A stretch of 28,577 bases of DNA from Chloroflexota bacterium (GCA_022563275.1 JADFNR010000020.1:1-28577), one strand, 5' to 3'. Numbered from the stretch's first letter, positions 15,200 through 24,253 are shown. Numbers and translations are program-made. The notes: generated by a model not told the origin, from the letters alone.

Positions 15200-16408
15200 A
15201 TGCCGATGCTCTTCCACGAATCCCCAAAATACCTGCTGACCTCGGAATCGGTAACCGAGGGCCATCCCGATAAGCTCTGTGACCAGATCTCCGACGGAGT
15301 TCTTGACGCTGTCCTCAGAGATGACCCCATGGGACGTGTGGCCTGCGAGACCGCCGTCACCAACGGCCTGGTCATCGTCATGGGCGAGATCACAACCACG
15401 TCATACGTGGACGTGCCCAAGATCGTCCGCGACACCCTAACCAGGGCCGGCTATACGAAATCCGACTATGGCATCGACGCCCAGAGTTGCGGAGTGATCG
15501 TGTCCATCCAGGAGCAATCGGGAGATATCAGCAAAGGCGTCACCACCGCCCTGGAACAGCGGGGCGGCGCGGTCGAAGAAGCCATGCTCCAGACCGGCGC
15601 CGGCGACCAGGGAATGATGGTCGGGTTCGCCTGCAACGAGACCCCCGAGCTGATGCCCCTTACCGTCAGCCTTTCCCATCGCCTGGTCGAACAACTGGCC
15701 CTGGTCCGGAAAGAAGGCATCATTCCCTATCTTCGGCCCGATGGCAAGTCCCAGGTGACCGTTGAGTACCATCATGGAGTCGCCGCCCGGGTCGACACCG
15801 TGGTCATCAGCGCCCAGCACGACCCGGAAGCCACCAACGAGCAGATCGAGAAGGACATCACCAAGCACGTTATCAAAGAGGTCATCCCCGCTGACCTGCT
15901 TGACTCGGACACCAAGATCTTGGTGAACCCCAGCGGGCGGTTCGTCACCGGTGGTCCCGCCGGCGACAGCGGACTGACCGGCCGGAAGATTTTGGTCGAC
16001 ACCTACGGCGGCATCGCCCGTCATGGCGGCGGCGCCTTCTCAGGCAAGGACCCGACGAAGGTGGACCGGTCGGCGGCCTACGCAGCCCGCTACGTCGCCA
16101 AGAACATCGTCGCGGCCGGGTTGGCCGAACGTTGCGAGATCCTGGTGTCCTACGCCATCGGCGTGGCCACCCCCATCTCCGTGGCCGTGGAGACCTTCGA
16201 CACCAACAAGGTCGATAGCGAGACCATCCACAATCTGGTGGCCAAACATTTCGACCTGCGTCCGTCGGCGATCATCCGGGACCTGGACCTGCGCCGGCCC
16301 ATCTACCAAGCTACGGCATCCTACGGCCACTTCGGCCGGGAGGATCTCAACCTGACCTGGGAGCGTACGGATAAGGCGGAAGCCCTACGCAAGGACGCCG
16401 GGCTCTAG
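15200..16408 (+). CDS. metK: S-adenosylmethionine synthetase
   Basis: The 402-residue enzyme makes SAM from methionine and ATP. It shows the standard bacterial signatures: [20 protein letters not shown] with the ATP-site His and Mg-binding Asp, [21 protein letters not shown] in the signature hexapeptide region, and [23 protein letters not shown] in the P-loop-like second signature. It reaches the usual length and ends in YGHFGRED, as expected. AGGAGA lies eight bases before ATG. It closes the operon and is followed by a terminator. Because the aptamer senses SAM, this gene would be under product control through the upstream riboswitch. Confidence 0.97.
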   Translation: MPMLFHESPKYLLTSESVTEGHPDKLCDQISDGVLDAVLRDDPMGRVACETAVTNGLVIVMGEITTTSYVDVPKIVRDTLTRAGYTKSDYGIDAQSCGVIVSIQEQSGDISKGVTTALEQRGGAVEEAMLQTGAGDQGMMVGFACNETPELMPLTVSLSHRLVEQLALVRKEGIIPYLRPDGKSQVTVEYHHGVAARVDTVVISAQHDPEATNEQIEKDITKHVIKEVIPADLLDSDTKILVNPSGRFVTGGPAGDSGLTGRKILVDTYGGIARHGGGAFSGKDPTKVDRSAAYAARYVAKNIVAAGLAERCEILVSYAIGVATPISVAVETFDTNKVDSETIHNLVAKHFDLRPSAIIRDLDLRRPIYQATASYGHFGREDLNLTWERTDKAEALRKDAGL

Positions 16409-16452
16409 CCTTTAGCGGTCAGCAAACAGCTATAAGCTATCAGCGTGGCGAC

Positions 16453-16487
16453 GGGGTCTTTGGTCGAATTCCAGAGACCCCATTTTT
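16453..16487 (+). terminator. Terminator of the SAM-cycle operon
   Basis: An 11-bp stem (16453-16463 with 16471-16481, one G-U pair, loop TCGAATT) is followed by a U-rich tail. It is 45 bases past the metK stop codon. Confidence 0.92.
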
Positions 16488-16596
16488 ATTATTCATGCCT
16501 GGTTCTGGTAATATGCGGATCAAGGGCCGGTTAGCGCGGCGCGTTCCCGCCACGACGATGGCAAATCAAGACCCAAATACAGAACGGGGGACCGAT

Positions 16597-18009
16597 TTGA
16601 CGGACATCAGATTCGGAACAGACGGTTGGCGAGCCCTGATCGCCGACGAATTCACCTTCGAGAACGTTGCCCGTTGCGCCCAGGGACTCTGCGCCTACCT
16701 GAAAGATATTGGCGCCGCCCACCGGGGACTGGTTGTGGGTTACGACACCAGGTTCCTGTCTCCCGAGTTCGCCGAAACCGTGGCCGCCGTGTGCTCCGCC
16801 CAGGGGATCAAGGTATTTCTGGCCGACAAACCCGCCCCAACACCGGCGCTCAGCTACAACGTGCTGCATCTCCAGGCCGCCGGAGCGGTAATCATCACCG
16901 CCAGTCATAACCCAAGCCAATGGAACGGGTTCAAATTCAAACCCGAATACGCCGGTAGCGCCACTCAAGAGATCACCGACCGTCTGGAGCGGTCCATCGC
17001 CCAGGCCGTCACTGCCCCGGCCTATAACGCCGCTGAGGGCCGCGGCAATGGGCTGATCGTGGACCTGGAGCCCTCAGGGCCATATCTGGAGCGTATCGCC
17101 TCTCTGGTGGACCTAGACGCCATCAGGAGCGCTGGGCTGGACGTGGTCGTGGATTCGATGTACGGGGCCGGCGGCGGATACCTGCCCACCCTGCTGTCAG
17201 GCGGCAAAACCAACGTCAGAGAGCTCCACGGCGGCCGTAACCCGGCTTTCCCCGGTATGGAGCAACCCGAGCCCATCGCCCACAACCTGACTGAGATTTC
17301 GTCTCTCATCGCCACCGGCGGCGCATCAGTGGGCATCGCCTTGGACGGCGACGCCGACCGGGTGGGCATAATCGATGAGCAGGGCCAGTTCATCACCACC
17401 CTGGATACCTTCTCCATACTGGCCCAATACTTGCTGGAGCAGAAACAACAACGGGGCGCGCTGGTCAAGGGCGTAACCTCGTCCATCGCCTTGAACAAGC
17501 TGGGCGAGGCCTACGGAGTCGATGTCCACGAGATGCGGGTAGGCTTCAAGAACATCGGGCCAAAGATGACCGAGGTCGATGCCCTGATGGCCGGGGAAGA
17601 GAGCGGCGGGTTCGCCTTCCGGGGTCACATTCCAGAGCGTGACGGCATCCTCAGCGGGCTGTATTTCCTGGAGTACATGGCCACCACCGGCGACAGTCCC
17701 ACCCGATTGCTGCAGCGGTTGATCAGCAAGGTCGGTCCCCATTCGTACCACCGGCGGGACATAGGGTTTCAACAAGCGGACCGGGAGCGAATCCTGGAAA
17801 GATTGAACAGTTCTGAACTAACCGAGATTGCCGGCGTGCCGATCCTGGACTCGGACACCATCGACGGGAGAAGGTTCCACATCGAAGACGGCTGGCTTGC
17901 CGTGCGGTTCTCCGGCACCGAGCCTCTGCTGCGTATCTACGCCGAGGCCGCCACCCCGGAGATGGTGACCAGGTTGTTGGATGGGGCCATGGAGTATCTG
18001 GGGGTCTAG
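16597..18009 (+). CDS. Phosphoglucomutase/phosphomannomutase family protein
   Basis: A member of the alpha-D-phosphohexomutase superfamily (about 470 residues) that moves phosphate between C1 and C6 of a hexose. All four active-site loops can be seen: ITASHNPSQWNG with the phosphoserine (S103), the metal loop DGDADRVGI, the sugar loop GEESGGF, and the phosphate loop RFSGTEPLLRIYAEA. The order FGTDGWR at the N-terminus is normal. The start is uncertain. I prefer TTG at 16597, which has ACGGGGGA upstream and puts MTDIRFGTDGWR at the N-terminus. An ATG at 16558 adds 13 residues, and the frame is open to 16495. Glucose, mannose or glucosamine specificity cannot be decided. It stands alone between two terminators. 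Confidence 0.9.
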   Translation: MTDIRFGTDGWRALIADEFTFENVARCAQGLCAYLKDIGAAHRGLVVGYDTRFLSPEFAETVAAVCSAQGIKVFLADKPAPTPALSYNVLHLQAAGAVIITASHNPSQWNGFKFKPEYAGSATQEITDRLERSIAQAVTAPAYNAAEGRGNGLIVDLEPSGPYLERIASLVDLDAIRSAGLDVVVDSMYGAGGGYLPTLLSGGKTNVRELHGGRNPAFPGMEQPEPIAHNLTEISSLIATGGASVGIALDGDADRVGIIDEQGQFITTLDTFSILAQYLLEQKQQRGALVKGVTSSIALNKLGEAYGVDVHEMRVGFKNIGPKMTEVDALMAGEESGGFAFRGHIPERDGILSGLYFLEYMATTGDSPTRLLQRLISKVGPHSYHRRDIGFQQADRERILERLNSSELTEIAGVPILDSDTIDGRRFHIEDGWLAVRFSGTEPLLRIYAEAATPEMVTRLLDGAMEYLGV

Positions 18010-18041
18010 CCGGTTTTCCTAGAACTATGACGTTGTCGCCA

Positions 18042-18065
18042 CGTAGGCGCGGGTTTAAAGCCCGC
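18042..18065. repeat. Single arm of the CGTAGGCGC repeat family
   Basis: This 24-base stretch begins CGTAGGCGCGGGTTTAAAG and closely resembles both ends of the 3946-4098 element. It holds its own small hairpin (GCGGG with CCCGC). No second arm is found nearby. It lies in the gap after the phosphohexomutase gene. Confidence 0.5.
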
Positions 18066-18117
18066 CGCTGCGCATGAGCAGAACGGTTCTTCTACGGAAC
18101 CATCGGTCAACGAATTA

Positions 18118-18143
18118 GGCCCCGGAATATTCCGGGGCCTTTT
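18118..18143. terminator. Terminator between convergent phosphohexomutase and rpsI genes
   Basis: A perfect 22-base palindrome (18118-18139, centred on AATATT) is followed on the plus strand by TTTTGGTTTCTTT. It lies between two genes read toward each other and may serve both, though the U tract favours the plus strand. Confidence 0.85.
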
Positions 18144-18166
18144 GGTTTCTTTACGAGCGGCGGTCG

Positions 18167-18577
18167 CTACCGTTTGGTGTACTGAGGCGCCCTTCGGGCA
18201 CGTTTGAGACCGTATTTCTTGCTTTCTTTGATGCGGGCGTCCCGGGTGATCAGGCCCGCTCTGCGGAGTCCTGGTTTGAGGCTGGCATCGAAGACAACCA
18301 ATGCCCTGGCGATGCCGTGACGGATGGCTTGAGCCTGTGAGTTCACTCCGCCGCCGGCGACTTTGACCACCACGCGGAACTTATTCACCGTGTCGCTGAC
18401 CCGGAAAGCCTCGTTGATCGTCTTCTGCCACGGGGCCCAGTTGAAGATCTCGTCCATGGGCTTGCCGTTGACCAAGATGGGGCCGCCGTCGTCCAGGTAG
18501 AGACGCACTCTGGCGATGGAGGTCTTGCGCTTACCCGTGCCGTAATAATAGGTCTGGTTGGCTTCAGTTTGTACCAA
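18167..18577 (-). CDS. rpsI: 30S ribosomal protein S9 (uS9)
   Basis: The 136-residue protein has the uS9 core: YYYGTGKRKTSIARVRL near the start, GGGVNSQAQAIRHGIARALV in the middle, and the C-terminal RDARIKESKKYGLKRARRAPQYTKR with the KR ending that reaches toward the ribosomal P site. The start is a TTG at 18577, with GGAGGA ten bases before it and no nearby in-frame ATG. It begins 7 bases after the rplM stop, the usual rplM-rpsI pair. It is the last gene of this leftward ribosomal cluster. Confidence 0.96.
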   Translation of the reverse strand: MVQTEANQTYYYGTGKRKTSIARVRLYLDDGGPILVNGKPMDEIFNWAPWQKTINEAFRVSDTVNKFRVVVKVAGGGVNSQAQAIRHGIARALVVFDASLKPGLRRAGLITRDARIKESKKYGLKRARRAPQYTKR

Positions 18578-18584
18578 GGTAAGT

Positions 18585-19043
18585 CTATCCTCCGTCCTCT
18601 ACCGCTTGCGCTGCCGGGTGACCGGTCACCTGGGCTTCATGGGGGTGGTCCGGGCCGCTGTATACCTTGAGGCGGCGCATCATCTGCCGGCCCATGTGGT
18701 TCTTGGGCAACATGCCCTTTACGGCCAACTCCAGCACCCGGTCTGGCCGGGACTCCATCATCTCCCTGAGCCGGAAGGTTTTGAGGTTCCCCACGTAACC
18801 ACTGTGCCGGTAGTACATCTTCTGGTCCAGTTTCTTGCCGGTAACCCGCAGATCGGCCGCGTTGGTCACCACCACGAAGTCGCCCGTGAGGACATGGGCC
18901 ACGTAATTGGTTTTGTCTTTACCCTGAAGAGCGATGGCGATGTTCCGCGCCAGCCGGCCCAGAGTTTGGCCCTGGGCGTCCATGACCCGCCACCTTTCGG
19001 TGATCTCGCCAGGTTTGGGAAAGTAAGTGCTGGTTCGTTTCAT
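18585..19043 (-). CDS. rplM: 50S ribosomal protein L13 (uL13)
   Basis: The 152-residue uL13 carries WRVMDAQGQTLGRLA, the YYRHSGYVGNLK block, and KGMLPKNHMGRQMMRRLKVYSGPDHPHEAQ. It is about ten residues longer than the E. coli protein because of a short Ala/Glu/Asp-rich tail. That tail also holds the ribosome site of rpsI. The gene starts 6 bases after the end of truA. The truA-rplM-rpsI order is common in bacteria with the alpha-operon upstream. Confidence 0.97.
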   Translation of the reverse strand: MKRTSTYFPKPGEITERWRVMDAQGQTLGRLARNIAIALQGKDKTNYVAHVLTGDFVVVTNAADLRVTGKKLDQKMYYRHSGYVGNLKTFRLREMMESRPDRVLELAVKGMLPKNHMGRQMMRRLKVYSGPDHPHEAQVTGHPAAQAVEDGG

Positions 19044-19049
19044 GCTTGG

Positions 19050-19916
19050 TTATTCCGGTCCTCTGTCTTCGAGTCCCATATTTTCGGGCCCCATATCTCT
19101 GGAGGTTAGCCCAATTTTTACGGAACCCGGATATTTTACACTAATTAGGCATAGCCCGTGGGCCGGGAGCAACGGAGTCCCGCTCACATCGCCCGCCAGA
19201 GCTTCTTTAACCTTATTGACCGGGTATTTCCCCCTTCCAATCTCCGTCAATATTCCGTTGGCTTTCCTTATCTGTTGTTTCAAGAAGCCGTTGGCTTCAC
19301 ACTTGATCACTATGCTGTCTTCGGACTTTTCCACTTCCCACCGCATCACCTCCCTCACCGCGCCGCGGTCTTGAGGGTGCCCTGCCGCCAGGGCCCGGAA
19401 GTCATGGATGCCCACCAGAAATTGGGCCGCCTCGGCCATCCGCTCGGCGTCGAGGTGTTCCCTGATCCAAAGGTGGGTGTGCCGCCGCAATGGCGACGGC
19501 GCAGACCGGTTCAATATGCTGTATTGGTAGGTCCGGCTCAGGGCGCATCTGCGGGAGTGAAAATCATCGTCAACCCGGTGGGCTTCAAGAACATTGATGT
19601 CCTCGGGAAGATGATGATTCAGCGCGGGGGCGAATCGGTCCAGTGGATGCTGGGTAGCGGTGAGGAAATCGACCACTTGGCCCTTGGCATGGGCCCCGGA
19701 ATCGGTGCGGCTGGCGCCTCTGATCCTGGTTGGTTGGCCCGTGAACCGGGCCAGTGCCTTTTCCAGCTCACCTTGAATCGTCGGATGGCCGGCCTGAAGC
19801 TGGAATCCAGAGTACCTGGTCCCCTGGTATTCAACCAGAAGGGCGGCCCGCCAAAGCTGCCCGCCCGTTCCGTTATCTGACTCATCTTCTGAGTTATGGA
19901 CTATGCCTTCTTCTAT
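19050..19916 (-). CDS. truA: tRNA pseudouridine(38-40) synthase, start codon not canonical
   Basis: This enzyme makes pseudouridine at positions 38-40 of the tRNA anticodon stem. The full family fold is encoded: RAALLVEYQGTRYSGFQ at the start, GASRTDSGAHA with the catalytic Asp, the SRTYQYSILN and HDFRAL blocks, and FLKQQIRKANGILTEIGRGK near the end. The frame is open from a TAA at 19923-19925 down to 19050, yet no ATG, GTG or TTG occurs before GTG at 19676, which lies after the catalytic Asp. A start must be near-cognate (ATA at 19916 or 19904, ACG at 19868, CTG at 19838), or a frameshift joins it to the ATG at 19885. The 5' end given is a guess. The last residues are a threefold 15-base repeat. 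Confidence 0.75.
   Translation of the reverse strand: MEEGIVHNSEDESDNGTGGQLWRAALLVEYQGTRYSGFQLQAGHPTIQGELEKALARFTGQPTRIRGASRTDSGAHAKGQVVDFLTATQHPLDRFAPALNHHLPEDINVLEAHRVDDDFHSRRCALSRTYQYSILNRSAPSPLRRHTHLWIREHLDAERMAEAAQFLVGIHDFRALAAGHPQDRGAVREVMRWEVEKSEDSIVIKCEANGFLKQQIRKANGILTEIGRGKYPVNKVKEALAGDVSGTPLLPAHGLCLISVKYPGSVKIGLTSRDMGPENMGLEDRGPE
19053..19097. repeat. Three 15-bp tandem repeats in the truA tail
   Basis: Units 19053-19067, 19068-19082 and 19083-19097 begin TTC and are imperfect copies (TTCGAGTCCCATATT, TTCGGGCCCCATATC and a more diverged first unit). In truA they encode DMGPE-NMGLE-DRGPE, beyond the conserved domain and directly before the rplM start. Confidence 0.6.
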
Positions 19917-19946
19917 ACTAAATTATACCTCTAATCACCTGTTTCG

Positions 19947-20300
19947 TTAGACCAGTTCGATGATCGCCATCTCCGCGGCGTCCCCATTTCGTGGTCCCAA
20001 TTTCAATACTCTGGTGTAACCGCCGGCGCGGTCCGCATACCGGGGGGCAACGTCGTCAAACACCTTCTTGACCACGCGGGAGTTGGGCACCTGGGCCATG
20101 GCCAGACGGCGGTGATGCAGATTCCCCTTTTTGCCGTGGGTGATCAATTTCTCCGCCATCACCCTAGTCTCCTTGGCCTTGGCTAGTGTAGTGGTGATGC
20201 GTTCGTGGATGATTAGTTCCGAGACCAATCCCCGCAATAGCGCGACGCGTTGGTCCCGGAACCGGCTGAGCTTTCTGCCGGCTATTCTGTGAGAGGCCAT
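19947..20300 (-). CDS. rplQ: 50S ribosomal protein L17 (bL17)
   Basis: The 117-residue bL17 shows the standard start [35 protein letters not shown] in spirit (basic, helical), the [18 protein letters not shown] block and the ending [25 protein letters not shown]. Length and sequence are typical. It begins two bases after the rpoA stop, so the two are translationally coupled, as in the usual alpha operon. A TATAAT occurs at 19922-19927 on the minus strand in the gap to truA, without a good -35. Confidence 0.97.
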   Translation of the reverse strand: MASHRIAGRKLSRFRDQRVALLRGLVSELIIHERITTTLAKAKETRVMAEKLITHGKKGNLHHRRLAMAQVPNSRVVKKVFDDVAPRYADRAGGYTRVLKLGPRNGDAAEMAIIELV

Positions 20301-20302
20301 GG

Positions 20303-21475
20303 TTACTCTTCGCCCTCGGTTTGGTCACCGGCGGCATCGTCGTCTGAGCCGTCGCCGCCAGCGTCTTCAACCGTGTCTTCCGCGGTTTCTTCTAGGGACA
20401 TGCCAGGCGCCTCCGCGGGCGAGTCGGAATCCGCCTGTTCGTCGCCCATGAGTTCACCCAATTCTTCGCGCGAGATTTCGGCGACAGACCCTTCAGCGTT
20501 ATCCGATACATCGGTAGCGCCGTATTCGGTGAGTTTGTCTTTCAGTTCGACCAGAGATTTCTCGCCAAAGTTACGTATCTTAAGCAGCTCGTCGTCGGAC
20601 ATCTCCAGCACTTCGCCCACCTTGGATATGTGGGACCGTTTCAAGCAATTCAGAGTGCGGGGAGACAATTCCAGTTTCTCGATGGGCGTTTGGTAGATCT
20701 CCGGAGAAACCACCAATGGGACCCGCTCTGAGCCTTCCTCAGCCACCCTGTTGAGGTTGCTGAACAGGAAGAAATGGTTCACCAGGTTTTCCGCGGCCTG
20801 TTGGATCGCTTCAACCGCCTTGATGGTGCCGTCGGTCCAGACTTCCATGATCAGGCGTTCGTAGTCGGTAACTTGGCCGACCCTGGTGCGTTCGACATTA
20901 TAGTTGACCTTCCGCACCGGACTGAACACAGCGTCCACCGGCAGAACGCCCACCGGAGTGCTTCCGGTCCCATCATTCTGGACCGCGGGCCGGTAACCCA
21001 CTCCCTGTTCCACGTTGAATTCGATGGACAGATGAGCGTCATCGGAGTCCAGGGTCGCCAGGTGGAGTTCAGGATTCACGATCTCGAAGTCGCTGGATGT
21101 CGATATGTCTCCCGCGCAGACCCGGCCTTCGCCCGTGACGTCTAAGCGCATCTTTCCGGCCCGGTCGGATTGGGACCGAATCCGGATGCGCTTCACGTTG
21201 AGGAGGATTTCCATCACCTCTTCCTTGACGCCGGGGAGGGCTGAGTATTCGTGGACTATATCGTCAATCTTCACCCACGTGACGGCGCTGCCGTTGGTGG
21301 AACTGAGCAATATCCTCCGCAGAGGATTGCCAATGGTCAGCCCGAACCCGCGGGGCAGCGGCTCAACAGCCACCTTTCCGTAGGTGTCTTCCGATTCGAT
21401 GACCCGAATCTCGGGTTTTAGCGTTTCCGCACCAGCCTCCGGCATACCCGGAGTTAGGATCAGGGTGTCCAGCAT
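20303..21475 (-). CDS. rpoA: RNA polymerase alpha subunit with long acidic tail
   Basis: The 390-residue alpha subunit has the N-terminal dimerisation domain ([22 protein letters not shown], about 38-60), the insert domain, and the C-terminal domain with [48 protein letters not shown] (about 268-315) in pieces that match the DNA- and activator-binding helices. Residues 322-390 are an extra tail, with some 26 Asp/Glu and a single Arg. Most alpha subunits end soon after the C-terminal domain (about 315-330 residues). The tail is probably disordered. The gene lies in the order rpsD-rpoA-rplQ with spacings of 7 and 2 bases. Confidence 0.96.
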   Translation of the reverse strand: MLDTLILTPGMPEAGAETLKPEIRVIESEDTYGKVAVEPLPRGFGLTIGNPLRRILLSSTNGSAVTWVKIDDIVHEYSALPGVKEEVMEILLNVKRIRIRSQSDRAGKMRLDVTGEGRVCAGDISTSSDFEIVNPELHLATLDSDDAHLSIEFNVEQGVGYRPAVQNDGTGSTPVGVLPVDAVFSPVRKVNYNVERTRVGQVTDYERLIMEVWTDGTIKAVEAIQQAAENLVNHFFLFSNLNRVAEEGSERVPLVVSPEIYQTPIEKLELSPRTLNCLKRSHISKVGEVLEMSDDELLKIRNFGEKSLVELKDKLTEYGATDVSDNAEGSVAEISREELGELMGDEQADSDSPAEAPGMSLEETAEDTVEDAGGDGSDDDAAGDQTEGEE

Positions 21476-21482
21476 GGACCAA

Positions 21483-22109
21483 CTACCTCGAATAAAACTC
21501 TACTATTAACCTGGAATCTACGATTGCCTGAAGGTCTTCATCCGCGGGCAAGGATACGACCGTCCCGACCATGTCGCTTTGGTCTAGGCTCAGCCAAGCG
21601 GGCACTGGCCGCTTGGGCACGCCGTCTATTCGCCCCGCGTAAAAGTCGGTTCCCTTTATCGATTCCTTCCAGGAGACGACGTCTCCGGGCTTAACCAGAT
21701 ATGAGGGAATATCCGTCTTGGTGCCGTTGACTCTGAAATGGCCGTGGAGCACCATCTGCCGAGCCTGTTTCCTAGAGTCGGAGAAGCCCAGTTTGAATAC
21801 CACATTGTCCAGACGGCGCTCCAGAGTGCGGAGCAGGTTCATCCCGGTTACTCCCGGTGCATTGAACGCGTCGGTCATGTAGCGGCGGAACTGGCCTTCC
21901 ATCACGCCATAGATGTACTTGGCCTTCTGTTTCTCGCGCAGATGCACGGCGTAGTCCGTGGGCCTTCTGCGGCGGCGGGACACGTCGCCCGGCGGGTTGC
22001 GGCGCTTCTCGAAGGCGCACCGGGGCGTGAAACACTTGTCGCCCTTGAGGAATAGTTTTTCACCGGACCGCCGGCAAAGGCGGCAGGATGGTCCTGTATA
22101 TCTTCCCAT
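21483..22109 (-). CDS. rpsD: 30S ribosomal protein S4 (uS4), zinc-binding form
   Basis: The 208-residue uS4 keeps the four-Cys zinc site at the N-terminus (C9, C12, C26, C31) and so is the 'C+' type. The S4 RNA-binding domain with RLDNVVFKLGFSDSRKQARQMVLHGHFRVNG is intact. The N-terminal basic segment GDVSRRRRRPTDYAVHLREKQKAKYIYG is typical. In many bacteria uS4 represses this operon by binding its own message, but I cannot see such a site here with confidence. Confidence 0.97.
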   Translation of the reverse strand: MGRYTGPSCRLCRRSGEKLFLKGDKCFTPRCAFEKRRNPPGDVSRRRRRPTDYAVHLREKQKAKYIYGVMEGQFRRYMTDAFNAPGVTGMNLLRTLERRLDNVVFKLGFSDSRKQARQMVLHGHFRVNGTKTDIPSYLVKPGDVVSWKESIKGTDFYAGRIDGVPKRPVPAWLSLDQSDMVGTVVSLPADEDLQAIVDSRLIVEFYSR

Positions 22110-22118
22110 GGATCGGAG

Positions 22119-22502
22119 TTACACTCTCCTTCGTTTTGGCGGGCGGCACCCGTTGTGGGGGATGGGGGTTACGTCCCGGATACTGGTCACGAACAGCCCT
22201 GCGCCCTGCAGAGACCGAATGGCGGCCTCCCGGCCGGCGCCCGGCCCTTTGATAAGCACGTCTATCTGGCGGAGGCCGGAGTCCATACCCTTGCGGGCGG
22301 CCAGTTCGGCGGCGCGCTGGGCGGCGAAGGCAGTGCCCTTGCGGGACCCTTTGAATCCCGCCGTCCCGGCGCTGGCGGTGGCGATCACGTTGCCCTGGGG
22401 GTCGGTGAGGGTCACCAGCGTGTTGTTGAACGTGGAGTAGATGTACGCCCGTCCCTGAGGCACCGTGCGGCGCTCGCGGCGCCTGGTCCTGGGTCTAGCC
22501 AT
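22119..22502 (-). CDS. rpsK: 30S ribosomal protein S11 (uS11)
   Basis: The 127-residue uS11 shows the conserved [40 protein letters not shown], and the C-terminal [18 protein letters not shown]. It is of normal length. It ends nine bases before rpsD, and starts 27 bases after rpsM, all in the standard order. Confidence 0.98.
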   Translation of the reverse strand: MARPRTRRRERRTVPQGRAYIYSTFNNTLVTLTDPQGNVIATASAGTAGFKGSRKGTAFAAQRAAELAARKGMDSGLRQIDVLIKGPGAGREAAIRSLQGAGLFVTSIRDVTPIPHNGCRPPKRRRV

Positions 22503-22529
22503 AAGTAATTATCACTCAGCCTTAAATTC

Positions 22530-22922
22530 TTACTTCTTGCCGCCGGTGCGCCGGCCACGGCCGGCCACGGTGCGGCGGGGCCCCTTGCGGGTGCGGGCGT
22601 TGGTCTTGGTGCGCTGACCCGCCACGGGCAGGTTCCTGCGGTGGCGCGTGCCGCGGTAGGAACCAATCTCTATCAGCCTGCGAATATTCTGGGTGACTTC
22701 CCGGCGAAGATCGCCTTCCGAGATGTAATCCCGGTCCACCAACTCCCTGATGCGGTCGACCTGCTCATCGGTTAGCTCATTCATCCGCGGGGGAACGACC
22801 GGATCAAGACCGGCCTTGATCAAGATCTCTTCAGCGATCTTGGGGCCGATGCCATAGATGCTTCTAAGGGCCACGTGAGCCCTCTTCCGGTCAGGAACGT
22901 CCACTCCAGCGATACGGACCAC
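22530..22922 (-). CDS. rpsM: 30S ribosomal protein S13 (uS13)
   Basis: The 130-residue uS13 has the start [18 protein letters not shown], the helix-hairpin-helix [13 protein letters not shown], and the basic tail [30 protein letters not shown] that contacts the head of the small subunit. The start is GTG at 22922 with AAAGGAGG about seven bases before it. A Lys/Arg/Gly-rich extension closes the protein. Confidence 0.97.
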   Translation of the reverse strand: MVRIAGVDVPDRKRAHVALRSIYGIGPKIAEEILIKAGLDPVVPPRMNELTDEQVDRIRELVDRDYISEGDLRREVTQNIRRLIEIGSYRGTRHRRNLPVAGQRTKTNARTRKGPRRTVAGRGRRTGGKK

Positions 22923-22975
22923 TCAAGGCCTCCTTTAACTGTCCCCGTCTACCTGAATATTGCCGTCTTTGATGA

Positions 22976-23089
22976 TTAACCCTGCCGCTGCGAGTGCCTG
23001 GCGTTGGAGCAGATGATTCTGACCACGCCCTTGCGCTTGATCACACGGCAGTTGTTGCACCTGGGCTTAACCGATGCGGATACTTTCAA
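22976..23089 (-). CDS. rpmJ: 50S ribosomal protein L36 (bL36), zinc-binding form
   Basis: A 37-codon gene begins with TTG at 23089 (AAAGGG upstream) and ends with TAA at 22976. The protein reads [20 protein letters not shown] and goes on to [17 protein letters not shown]11, C14, C27 and H32 form the zinc ribbon of the C+ bL36. It lies between infA and rpsM, its normal place. This short gene is easily missed because of its length and TTG start. Confidence 0.96.
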   Translation of the reverse strand: MKVSASVKPRCNNCRVIKRKGVVRIICSNARHSQRQG

Positions 23090-23119
23090 AATTCACGCCC
23101 TTTAGCTACTTGAACAGTA

Positions 23120-23338
23120 CTACTTGAATCTGTAGGTTATCCGGCCCCGGGTCAGGTCGTAGGGAGAGAGCTCCACCAACACCCGGTCGCCGGGCAACAC
23201 CCGGATGAAGTGCATCCTGATCTTCCCGGACACGTGGGCAAGGACCTCGTGGTCATTGGGCAGCTCCACTCGGAACATCCCGTTGGGCAGGGCCTCTTTA
23301 ACGCTGGCCTCCACCTCGATCGCTTGTTTCTTCGCCAT
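23120..23338 (-). CDS. infA: Translation initiation factor IF-1
   Basis: The 72-residue OB-fold protein has the family sequence [38 protein letters not shown] and [18 protein letters not shown]. It binds the ribosomal A site during initiation. ATG has AAAGGGG upstream. It lies between map and rpmJ, as in most bacteria with the spc operon arrangement. Confidence 0.98.
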   Translation of the reverse strand: MAKKQAIEVEASVKEALPNGMFRVELPNDHEVLAHVSGKIRMHFIRVLPGDRVLVELSPYDLTRGRITYRFK

Positions 23339-23417
23339 AAATCCCCTTTACTTGCGGATTTCCGCCCGCCCCGGTTTCCACGCCGGGACCAGGCCGTGGG
23401 CCCGTGTCGGCCCAGAA

Positions 23418-24224
23418 CTAACTATGAACGGTCAGAATCTCCGGTCCGTCCTCGGTTATGGCTATGGAATGCTCAAAGTGGGCCGAGAGCTTGCCGTCGG
23501 CGGTGATCACGGTCCACTCGTCATCCAATATCTTGGTGTGCCAGTCGCCCAGGTTGAACATGGGCTCGATGGCAATGCACATCCCAACGCGGAGCAACGG
23601 ACCCATGCCCGCCTCCCCGTAGTTGGGTACCTGGGGGTCCTCATGCAGGAACCGGCCTACGCCGTGTCCCACGAACTCCCGCACTACCCCATAGCCCCGG
23701 CTCTCGCCGTAGGCCTGCACCGCGGCGCCTATGTCACCGACCCGCCCACCGGGCTGGGCCGCTTTGATGCCTTCTTCCAAACTGATCCGCGTGGCCTCCA
23801 TCAAGGCTGCCGCCTCGCCTGTCACTTGGCCCACGGCGATGGACACCGCGGCGTCGCCAATCATGCCTTCGATGGTCGCTCCCACGTCAACTTTGACGAT
23901 ATCGCCCTCCAGGAGGACCCGCTTACCGGGTATACCGTGGACGATCTCTTCGTTCACTGAGGTGCAGATACTGGCCGGGAACCCCTGGTAACCCTTGAAA
24001 GTGGGTTTCGCTCCCTGCCGGGTAATCTCTTTATACGCGATCTTGTCCAGGTCCATGGTGGTCATGCCTGGAACCACGGCGGCCTTCAACAAGTCGATAA
24101 CCGCGCCAACGATCGCTCCCGCATGGCGCATAGCGTCCAACTCCTGGGGCGACTTTATCGTGATCCCCCCCGAGTAGGCGGACGGCGAGTTAGAAGCGGT
24201 CTTTGTTTTTTGGCCGCGATTCAC
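23418..24224 (-). CDS. map: Methionine aminopeptidase, type I
   Basis: The enzyme removes the first Met from nascent proteins. Of 268 residues, the five metal ligands can be placed by motif: D113 (KVDVGA), D124 (MIGDAA), H187 (VGHGVG), E220 (AIEPMF) and E251 (HFEHSI), with the substrate His at 96 (VHGIPG). The frame starts with GTG at 24224, giving a Ser/Thr/Lys-rich N-terminus of about 20 residues before ITIKSPQELDAMRHAG, where most type I enzymes begin. No ATG/GTG/TTG lies between, so either the extension is real or a non-standard start such as ATC is used. It follows adk, with 92 bases between them that hold a 12-bp tandem repeat. Confidence 0.95.
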   Translation of the reverse strand: MNRGQKTKTASNSPSAYSGGITIKSPQELDAMRHAGAIVGAVIDLLKAAVVPGMTTMDLDKIAYKEITRQGAKPTFKGYQGFPASICTSVNEEIVHGIPGKRVLLEGDIVKVDVGATIEGMIGDAAVSIAVGQVTGEAAALMEATRISLEEGIKAAQPGGRVGDIGAAVQAYGESRGYGVVREFVGHGVGRFLHEDPQVPNYGEAGMGPLLRVGMCIAIEPMFNLGDWHTKILDDEWTVITADGKLSAHFEHSIAITEDGPEILTVHS

Positions 24225-24253
24225 CTTTTATATTCTACTCCCGATTATTTATC

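Noticed and set aside
19619..19885. An 88-codon minus-strand frame starting with ATG
   Set aside because: It covers the truA N-terminal region in a different frame, and its translation has no family resemblance, whereas the neighbouring frame gives a perfect TruA N-terminus. Its ATG is kept only as a possible start in the event of a frameshift.
19922..19927. TATAAT on the minus strand before truA as a promoter
   Set aside because: No acceptable -35 hexamer lies 16-18 bases upstream and there is no extended -10, so it may be chance in an AT-rich gap.
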